NCBI RefSeq assembly: GCF_000003815.2
Contig: NC_049985.1
Location: 4,554,234 to 4,618,233, forward strand
Direction of reading: 5' to 3'
DNA: 64,000 bases
Origin: Branchiostoma floridae
Taxonomy: Eukaryota; Chordata; Leptocardii; Amphioxiformes; Branchiostomatidae
Part shown: piece by piece, positions 56,422-64,000 of the stretch
Layout: each line of letters begins with the position of its first letter
Numbering within the stretch: the first letter of the stretch is position 1
Notes under the pieces: generated by a model
The model's database searches: none
Told to the model about the DNA's origin: nothing
What the model saw: the letters and a program-made list of their open reading frames with translations, nothing else
Made by a program: the position numbers and the translations under genes

Positions 56422-59400
56422 TTATTTGTCCCACTGGGGTCCTCCTCCCTGGTAGTTTCCTGATATTTCAGCATCGGCAAAGTTCAGCCCTGGATTCTGC
56501 ACATAGAAGAAAGAAAGAACAATGTTACTAAGTTTTAACTAACGGTACTAACATTGTTTAAAAACACCAGTACTAGTAACACAATGTTTCCTGAAGCTAA
56601 TATTGTTATATGGTTGAACTACACTCTACAAAATGTATGTGACCATTGCTGGATCTTGGACCATGCTTGTTGGGTGCCTGTGAAAATATCACTTAAAGGC
56701 CAGGAGAAAAGGCTTAAGTATACAGTTGGGATGTTCTTGATACAACATATATTACAGGTAATACATTACATTCCACTTTGAAATGATGACAGTCTACAAT
56801 CTGTAATTTAGGCTTCGTGTGTGCAAGAAGTGCCCATATGGGAGTCATGCTTGTTGGTACCATGTTGGAGGAACAGGGTCCTAAGAACTCATTCGGTCTG
56901 GTTGAAGGATGGCAAAATAATGTGTATAATTGTGAACACAACCAAACCTTTGGATTCATTCACCAAAATACATGTATTGTACCTCTGAGAACAAGGGAAA
57001 ATGAAACAAAATGCCCAAGTACACATTCACAAAACACATTCCTGATGCTTTTATTCTACATTTAGAAAGTACATCATGCAACCAGCTTCGAGAAAGAAAT
57101 TAGCAGTAACAAACTGAATACTACACTTCACTACACCTCCCATAGGCCTTCTAAAAACATGCTGTTGTTTCTAATAAGTAAAGTTAAGACCAACGGACCA
57201 CTTGACTGTTACAATAAGGTCTGGCGTCAGAGGGAATTCTAAAGCTGCAACTAGCTTCTGGGTAGCTGCTTAACCCCATAACCAATATAATTTAGTGCCA
57301 AACTGTATACATGTAATTATTACAGCTACCTTAGCATGCTGCAGGTTACTACAAGAAAATCACAACCCAGGCTGATTGCTCAGAGACTCACACCCTACAT
57401 TATGTTCACAGCCAAATAGGTTAGTCTACCAGCTGCCATTAAGTACTGTAGGGGGTTCCTTAAGCTAAGGTCACAACCCGCCGAACGTGCAAATACGTGC
57501 TGTCTATGTGCCAAAACGTAGGCAATCTTTTGGGATCTGTAGGTGGCAAGTACCGCCTTCGTACAAAGTCTGACAGATTTTGGAGCATGCAGACACACCA
57601 TAGAACTTCACGTGCAGGCAAAACTTTGTGTGCCATTGGACTGTGGATTCGATGTGAAAAGCTTGGGTGTGACAAGTCATTCAGTGTAAAATAATCAACC
57701 AGCTGCTGCCACGGCGCATGCCTGCAAAGCTGGTGTGTTGGTCTGACAAGCAATTTTTTTTAGCCATCCAGACACTGACACAACTAGCTTCTGGGTAGTC
57801 AGCATGCCAAGTTACAGCTACGGTTCCTACTTACACTCTGCATTGGCAATTGCGATCATATTCTTCCTGGCTGCGTCCCACTGCCATACCTGCTCCCAGG
57901 AGGTGGTGTTCTCTATGCCCTGGGTCTGGTGACGATCATTGTGATAAACACGACACATTATTTTCAGTGACATAAACCAGGAAATGTGTTTTGAGATGCT
58001 ATTTTGGACCATCATTTAATGGGTTCTGTATGGCAGTCCTCTGCATACAGTAAATTTTGAGGGCACATTTCTCTTTTAAGTAAAAGTGACAGTGGACAAA
58101 TGTTGAACTAATAACTGAATTAAGTCATTGAATTTTTGCCATCCGTAAATCTCTGATGTTCTCTACTGTTCTTTGACCAAAAAAATTAAAACTGAATCAA
58201 GTGTTAATGAAGCCTCTAGGTTAAACATCAAGGTGAAAAGACATAAAAGTTAACTCAAGCAACTGGATGAATATTGGTTAATGTCAGTGACCATTTCCAA
58301 TCCAGTTGCGTGACTAACTGATACCTTGTGTATCAACCTATAACATTGTGTTATTGAGTACTTTTGGTATCTTCTACACAGGACATACAGGCACAGGCAC
58401 ACAACATACCTCATGCACATATAGACAGGGACTAGCTGGAGCTGTCTATGCATCTATGCATTTCTATTAGACTAAGTAAAATTGGTTAGTACATACTATT
58501 CTATTTTGTGATATGATTAATCTCAAAGCAGACGTAGGGATGCAAAATTGTCACGTTTTCCTAAACTGCAGTCTCTAAAAGTAATAGAAAAGGTCAGCTA
58601 GGAAAGTGTCCCGGTGTTGCTTCCACATATCTGCTTGGAGATTAAGAATGGTGTTTTTCCCTAGCCTACATTTACATGCAGAATGGTACCAACAAGCATG
58701 GACACACAGAATTCAGTAAGAGTCTAAGACTTCATGCAGTGGCGTGATCTGTCATCATCACTTCAGCACAGATGAAAAAGGGTACTGGCAATGTTGGCCT
58801 TAATAAGCAATAGTCCTACACATATAAAAAGAGTAGAATTCAGGTTTTCCCAAGAATACATGTACCTGGGTACCACCAAGGAGGTCAAATAATCATTTAT
58901 AAACATTTTGAGTTATTCAACCTCCTTGGTACCACATAATATATATGCACTATGTTTTTCTTGCATGTTAACTTCTGAAAAGAAATGAGTACAATAAAAT
59001 CTAGAGGCACTACAGAAAATATGTAATGTTAGTCGTTGCTTTAAATCAGATTTAATCTAGTTGTCTAATTACCATGGAAACCCAAGTAATTGCTATGGCT
59101 TTGTAAAAAATACAAAGGGGTACCAACATGTACATGTATGGTACAAGTATAGAGAAACTCAGACTGTCATATATCATGTGTCAGACTGTCTTTCAATACT
59201 TATTTATTTAGATATCATGAAAATTCATGTATGATGGCAAATTAAATATGGGGTTGATGATAGTTTGTCCCAAAATACATTTAAAAAATATGGGACGTAA
59301 AAAACGTTGTCAGATCTGTGACAGTACTTACCAGTAACAAAACAGTACTGTGTACATGTCCTTATCCTATACAGATTCCGATGGAAGGTCCTGAACATGG

Positions 59401-60318
59401 TGAGACAAAAATGACTCAGGAAACTCAACTTCTGTTTAATTTCCTTGTTTGTGTGTTTCATCCTTTTTCAATCATGAAAAACTCTTATGGGCCTGGCTGC
59501 TGACCACTTTTCAATCAGGTGATGGGGGAAGAAGTAAGGGTCAGACAAAATATAACAAATATACAGATTACATGATTGCCTACTTGATAATGATAAGCAT
59601 TGGTTTGGAAATTGGAGATATGTTTCATGGACTTAACAAGAATTTTCTTTTGTTTATGTTAGAATATTTGGTTATGTTGGTTAAAGTTTGGGTGCACCAA
59701 ACTACATGTATAGTCTTCTGGATGCAGCATTACAGTTGTTGGTTTTTATGATCAATACACTCTACAATATTCGTTGATAAAGGTTAGACATCCAGGTAAT
59801 ACCAGTAAGATATGCTAGACAGCAGTTACTCAAGCAACTGGATATGATTTTGGAAATGGTCAGAACTGTCGAGTAGTGGATGCTAGTTGAAAGGTCTGAC
59901 CGTTTCCAAAATCATATCCAGTTGCTTGAGTAACTGCTTTTTGGCATACTCCACAATGTTAATTGTCATGAAGATTTTGGACAGACTTAACACTGACCTC
60001 TCTCTGGACTCTCTCCATGGTCAGTTTCTTCTCCATGTCGTCGTACACCTGCGGGTCAGCGGGATACTGACCCTGCAGGAGGGACTGCCAACAGTCTCGG
60101 CCTGTGCGGTCACTCTTGGTGATGACTATCCTCAGCAACTTGTTGTCCTCTAATTGTAACAAAGGAAGGCAAAATTATCATTGCATGGCTCAATAGTACA
60201 GATCTAGACATTAATTGTTGCACAGCTATCCCTGAACTGTGAATCTATCTTATTCAATTAGAAGTTTGTAGTACAACCACCCATGTACACACATACACAC
60301 GAACAAACACACACACAT

Positions 60319-60357
<39 letters not shown>

Positions 60358-61513
60358 CATGCATGCACACAAACACACACACACACACACATACAATCAC
60401 ATACAAAATTGTACAGTAACAGTAAAAAGTTATCAGTTAGAGCTTTATTACATGTGTTTCAATTTTCTAACCATGTACTGAAGTATTCTTTCAATCCTTT
60501 TACGTAACCTTACTTGACCAAGGAGGTTTGATTTTATAATATACCTTCTCTATGAAACCTCCTTGACTTGACTTACCAACTGTCCAAAGGAAGTCATCTG
60601 TGACAACATTTCCAGCAACGGTACCCTGAAATAACAAAACACAAGAATAGTTGTTATCAGATCCCTTTTTAGTTTTCTGCAACTTTTTCTTGATTGCTTT
60701 GTTCAGTTGTTGATTCCAATCAGTCAATGGTTTACATTATGTCACTGTACTGTCACTCTTAATACAGATCGATGATCAAATGTACATAAAAAAGTCACTG
60801 TTTCAAAATTAGCTTTTAGTGGATATTACTGCAGACAAATACATTTTTTATTCAAAATATCTTTTTGGACATAAATGATATACAGGTGATTCAAATCTTT
60901 ATGTAAATTTAATTTCCATTTAAGCCAAAGTTGTTTTGATGTCAGCCATTGTTTTGTCCAAAGAACAACAACATTTAGAACATTTAGTTTGTTGTTGTTC
61001 TTTTGTTTTGTTTTGTTTTGTTTATCTTTAACTTACTCCAATAGTAAAGAAGTACTAGTACATGCTCTGGGACCTATTCCTGAAATCTGACACCAGTAAC
61101 CTCAACCCACAAGGCTGCATGCAGTATAAAAATAAACTGGACATTAAAACATCCATTTATAGGCATGGACAGCTGGCCCTGTGGAATGCGAGCGTGTGAG
61201 CCAAATTTTCAAGACCACAAAGAAGCCATATAGGAGGGTACCTATAGGAGGCATCTGTAAAAAAAAACTTAAATCATTGGCCACTCAAAAATAACGTTAA
61301 CACTATAAATAAAGACTGTAGACTCACATTCATTATCTCCTTCCCCCTCACGACCGTTGTCAACTTCTTCCCGCTCAGTTTACACTTGATTTCCTTCGCT
61401 TTCGTGCCTGGTTCCAGCGTTACCTCCGCCACCACCTCCTCCAGTGTCTGGTACCAGCAGCCCCAAGGCGCTTTACACTCCACAACGTCAATTCTCTCCT
61501 CAAAATCCGCCAT
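56422..61513 (-). CDS. NUDCD2: NudC domain-containing protein 2
   Basis: Four exons on the minus strand: 61328-61513, 60577-60625, 59998-60149 and 56422-56496, giving 153 aa (human 157) with all phases kept. The start MADFEERIDVVECKAPWGCW, then YQTLEEVVAEVTLEPGTKAK, matches human NUDCD2 (FEERSGVVPCGTPWGQWYQTLEEV). The CS domain, a p23-like beta sandwich, fills residues about 15-105. The signature NCWTSLL corresponds to RDCWQSLLQGQY, and the tail NPGLNFADAEISGNYQGGGP matches NPGFDFSGAEISGNY. NUDCD2 is a cytosolic Hsp90 co-chaperone acting on LIS1/dynein partners (family knowledge). Intron 3 (3.5 kb) is crowded with small foldback elements and a candidate unassigned exon at 57835-57925, which is not part of this reading frame. 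Confidence 0.95.
57460..57665. mobile_element. Partial copy of the CACAACCCGCCGTACGTGCAA MITE
   Basis: TCACAACCCGCCGAACGTGCAAATACGTGCTGTCTA and the following TGCCAAAACGTAGGCAATCTTTT correspond, in the opposite orientation, to the right half of the element at 11560-11868. The inverted partner end is not clear, so the right limit is approximate. Confidence 0.7.
57835..57925 (-). other. Candidate unassigned exon in NUDCD2 intron 3
   Basis: On the minus strand an AG (CGTCACCAG) is followed by an open, protein-like segment of about 30 codons (TQGIENTTSWEQVWQWDAAR, then KNMIAIANAE) and a good donor (GAGTGTAAGT). Its phase does not fit between NUDCD2 exons 3 and 4, which join cleanly without it. 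It may be an exon of a nested gene, an alternative exon, or chance. Confidence 0.3.
58254..58318. repeat. Small foldback, CAAGCAACTGGAT..ATCCAGTTGCGTGA
   Basis: AACTCAAGCAACTGGATGAA pairs with TTCCAATCCAGTTGCGTGAC around a short loop. It belongs to the CAGTTACTCAAGCAACTGG family at 28555 and 59783. Confidence 0.65.
58870..58934. repeat. Foldback with GGTACCACCAAGGAGGT arms
   Basis: GGTACCACCAAGGAGGTCAAATAA is the near-perfect inverse of TTATTCAACCTCCTTGGTACC. Related CCAAGGAGGTT palindromes lie at 60518-60572 and 51767-51784, and at 18586-18606 in STARD10. Confidence 0.8.
59783..59945. repeat. Long palindrome, CAGTTACTCAAGCAACTGGATATGATTTT family
   Basis: The left arm CAGTTACTCAAGCAACTGGA, TATGATTTTGGAAATGGTCAGA is mirrored by TCTGACCGTTTCCAAAATCA, TATCCAGTTGCTTGAGTAACTG: about 43 bp with one or two mismatches, around a 35-40 bp loop. 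Confidence 0.9.
60280..60395. repeat. (AC)n microsatellite
   Basis: Long imperfect AC run with ATGCATGCATGC interruption, in NUDCD2 intron 2. Confidence 0.95.
60518..60572. repeat. CAAGGAGGTTT/AAACCTCCTTG palindrome
   Basis: CTTGACCAAGGAGGTTTGAT and ATGAAACCTCCTTGACTTG are inverted copies separated by about 20 bp, immediately downstream of NUDCD2 exon 2 on its coding strand. Confidence 0.75.
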
Positions 61514-61680
61514 GTCTAGCTACAACTGAACTGGCAAAGTTTGAACAATGGCTTGTGCGTCGAATTTCCTGGCCAAGAGCTTCTGAACACGCTTTCTTAG
61601 AAGCTGGTTGTTGGTACAATCTGCTCAACTTGTCACGCCTCCGCCGAACTCGTGGGCTTTTTGCTTTCTTTCTGGTACTA

Positions 61681-61715
61681 CCCGGAAGTGAACCAGGAGG
61701 CAGTTCACTTCCGGG
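61681..61715. promoter_or_regulatory. Inverted pair of ETS-type sites in the NUDCD2 promoter
   Basis: CCCGGAAGTGAAC (61681-61693) and GTTCACTTCCGGG (61703-61715) form a perfect 13-bp inverted repeat around a 9-bp centre. Each arm contains CCGGAAGTG, the core of ETS/GABP sites common in housekeeping promoters. It lies about 170-200 bp upstream of the NUDCD2 start codon. Confidence 0.6.
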
Positions 61716-62488
61716 TTGAACGACCGGTAGCGCGCGAAATATAAAAGTGCCGACACCCTGTTGCCGCAAGTTTCCAAGCAGGTTTTTAAGGATCATCTTA
61801 TCCTGAGTTACCTTTCAAAGAGACTAGCGGTTAAGGCTACATTTTTTCGACATCCCATGTCTTGTTTGGCCATATTTCATACAAAACGACGTCTTGTCTG
61901 GGAACGAGTCCACAAAGTGACCCCTGAACTACCAAACTATCCTGGGTACGGGGTTCAACCTCTGTCGTAAAATAAGAAATAAAGATATATTTTATGAGCT
62001 TATTGGTATCTTTGAAGATTATAGTCTATTAAATAGTTTAGTATTTGAGACCGTACACGGTTTATATTGATAGATATCTGTTGAAGCGTGACGTTATGCT
62101 CCAAAAAGCCTTCTAATTCAGTCACGAACTTGCCGCAAAACGTGCTGATCGGAGCCCGGTGTGCTTGCATCACTTCACGTGGACTTTCAGCATTTTATGC
62201 TGTTTTCTTGTTAATGACAGCTGTTTTGCAACACAGGAGCAGGGGACCACGTTACTGTCTTGCTTTATGCTAGATGCACATTTTCCAGTCTAGAAATCCG
62301 AAGTCTTGAAGGCCATCGCGGCGCGAAAACTGTGCATTGAAGCCCCCCTCCCCATCCCATTGAAGTTTCCAATATGGTAAGTGGACTCTTGTGAACAGGA
62401 TTTCATACATGTATTTAACTCCTTAATAACTTTGTGTTGTCCCTCTCGTTCTAAAGCTAATGCAAGTATACAAAAGTAACGGGTTCCG

Positions 62489-62992
62489 CACTGGTGTTCC
62501 AGTGCTGAATCAATGGGTCGAATCGGCCTCAGCACTGGTTTTCCAGTGCTGAAGAAACGTCAGCACTGGTTTTCCAGTGCTGAAGAAACGTCAGCACTGG
62601 TTTTCCAGTGCTGAACGGCCTTGTTGCAGTGCTGAAGCTCCCTCAGCACTGGAATTCCAGTGCTGAACTTTTCCGAGCACTGGTTTTCCAGTGCTGAACT
62701 TTTCCGAGCACTGGTTTTCCAGTGCTGAACTGCCGTCAGCACTCGGGTACCAGTGCTGAACTCGCGGCGGAGAGGCGGCCAGCCAGTTCAAAGGTCATTC
62801 AGCACTGGTTACCCAGTGCTGAAACCGGCGTCAGCACTGGAACCGAGTGCTGATATACAAAAGTAACGGGTTCCGCACTGGATTTTCCAGTGCTCGGGAA
62901 CTTTTCAGCACTGGAAGACCAGTGCTGAAAAAACTTCAGCTCTGGGCTTCCAGTGCTGACGATTATAAAGCACTGGAACGTTCCAGTGCTGA
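62489..62992. repeat. Array of ~14 short palindromes (TCAGCACTGG-N4-CCAGTGCTGA)
   Basis: About fourteen hairpin units and one half unit, repeating every 30-40 bp for the most part. The clearest copies are at 62529-62552, 62560-62583, 62591-62614 and 62643-62666. Arms AGCACT and AGTGCT are nearly invariant. The centre varies (TTTT, AATT, GGTTACCC, GGAACC, GGAACGTTCC) and the linkers vary in sequence and length. TACAAAAGTAACGGGTTCCG precedes unit 1 (from 62469) and recurs at about 62854, so a larger block was duplicated too. Confidence 0.95.
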
Positions 62993-63292
62993 ACGTAATA
63001 TTCATTCGTAGCATGCGTCCGTACGGCTGAGTTATTTCCTTTCGACTTGTTACCTTGGAGATTGACATTACACATGACATTGACAACAACAGTTTTATTT
63101 CATGAAATAATGAAAGAATAAAAAGAGGTCATGACTTTGAGCTTTTATTGAATTGTGTGAATGTGATAGATATAGCCCTTTCGGGAATCATTTCGGTGGC
63201 CCTGAAAAGGGCCGGGGTAATTGTAGACAGCAGATCAGTCTTCGTTGTTATTCGTGTCGAACAGACGGCGGTGTATCTCTAGGAAAAGACAG

Positions 63293-63828
63293 TCCCCTAT
63301 TTTTCAAACAATTGAATAAAGAAAGAGATACAGTTCAGGCGCAACTTGTACCATTACGTGACAAAAGTTTGGAACAAATAATATAACGTCATTTGCTTGG
63401 TAAGTTGCTCTTGTTTTATTATGTCCGAAGGCATAGCGGCGCCGATAAAAAGGCAATACGACAAGCTTCAAACCTTTATGTTTCAACTGACCGTATAATA
63501 CAGCTGTCGATTTACATTTTGTACCAGAATGTACCCTAGCTATGTATCAATCGCTACCCATTGATGTACTACGTATATATTTCTGCTAGTGATTGGACCC
63601 AAATTTTGTAGAGAACTGTATCAATTTACCGTTGCCGTTTTGTCCCGACTTTATTACGTTTTTAGTAGTTCTTTTCACCAACTTCATCAGGCTCCCTTTA
63701 TACATTTTTCAAACAATTGAATAATTGTATAGGGAAAGAAGAGATATAGTTTAGGCACATTACGTGAAAAAAGTTTGGTACAAATAATATAACGTCACTT
63801 TAAGTTGCTCTTGTTGTTTTATTGTGTG
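63293..63828 (+). repeat. Two direct copies of a ~135-bp sequence
   Basis: TTTTTCAAACAATTGAATAA, then AAGTTTGG(A/T)ACAAATAATA, TAACGTCA and AAGTTGCTCTTGTT, occurs at 63298-63420 and 63704-63815 with small indels. Confidence 0.85.
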
Positions 63829-64000
63829 CGTGCGTGTGTTTGGCAGTGTGTGTGTGTGTGTTTGGCAGTTTCTTTGGTAGGCTCAGTCGTCCGTGCAGCT
63901 CACGGTTTATAGTCGACACTACAAGTGCGGTCCCTCTTGTTGTAACTATAAATTGGGACCTTCCGATGACCTTTGGCCAAGAAAATTAAACGTTAGACGA

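Larger units (their letters stand above)
61514..64000. other. Upstream region of NUDCD2, no gene seen
   Basis: Contains the NUDCD2 promoter (including the inverted ETS motif), the palindrome array (62489-62992), two copies of a 135-bp direct repeat (63293 and 63690) and a short (GT)n tract near 63830-63860. ORFs through the palindrome array translate the repeat and are not called. Confidence 0.6.

Noticed and set aside
62489-62992. CRISPR-like array
   Set aside because: Repeats are palindromic with spacers, but linkers vary from about 7 to over 40 bp, repeat centres vary, and this is an animal genome without cas genes.
62560-63089. Minus-strand ORFs rich in SALENQC and FSTG
   Set aside because: They are translations of the palindrome array with no other support.

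Overview
This is intron-rich animal nuclear DNA, most likely from an amphioxus (Branchiostoma). The genes have vertebrate-like orthologues, and some protein lengths and exon ends match human members closely, but the sequence is clearly invertebrate. Introns are short to medium, minisatellites are abundant, and there are many small foldback or MITE-like elements. There is also a CR1/jockey-like LINE ending in a simple repeat instead of poly(A). The species call is an inference. Three assembly gaps are present (2487-2586, 14248-14347, 24412-24567).

Layout on the + strand: terminal exon of an XPNPEP3-like aminopeptidase (369-526, +); a repeat-rich Ser/Thr/Ala ORF of doubtful status (2218-3068, +); an orphan class A GPCR (5847-7366, +); a six-exon calmodulin-like gene (8325-12378, +); a repeat-filled intergenic block; STARD10 (20453-16302, -); PAXX (24230-21459, -), divergent from DELE1 (24865-31317, +); RFC3 (38568-32339, -), convergent with DELE1 and divergent from PGM2 (40374-49633, +); an unrecognised four-exon coiled-coil gene (52614-55081, +); NUDCD2 (61513-56422, -), convergent with it; then about 2.5 kb with no gene seen. 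Spliced reading frames were checked by hand: every junction listed keeps phase. The reconstructed lengths are RFC3 356 aa, PGM2 615 aa, DELE1 637 aa, STARD10 about 279 aa, PAXX about 212 aa and NUDCD2 153 aa.

The genes do not form one pathway. They cover mitochondrial stress signalling (DELE1), end-joining repair (PAXX), clamp loading (RFC3), lipid transfer (STARD10), sugar-phosphate metabolism (PGM2), Hsp90/dynein co-chaperone function (NUDCD2) and calcium sensing. The PAXX-DELE1 pair shares a short divergent promoter. That promoter carries a palindromic CRE and, next to it, a C/EBP-ATF composite site, which is notable because DELE1 works upstream of ATF4.

The most striking structural signal is a set of minisatellites whose repeat unit is the edge of a neighbouring exon plus its splice site. 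Clear cases are the donor of STARD10 exon 2, the donor of DELE1 exon 9, the donor of PGM2 exon 7 and the acceptor of PGM2 exon 15. Weaker cases are the acceptor of PGM2 exon 18 and the donor of exon 3 of the calmodulin-like gene. In the four clear cases, splicing at a wrong copy would run quickly into an in-frame stop. A second unusual structure is an array of about 14 short palindromic hairpins (AGCACT..AGTGCT arms with variable centres) at 62489-62992, upstream of NUDCD2.
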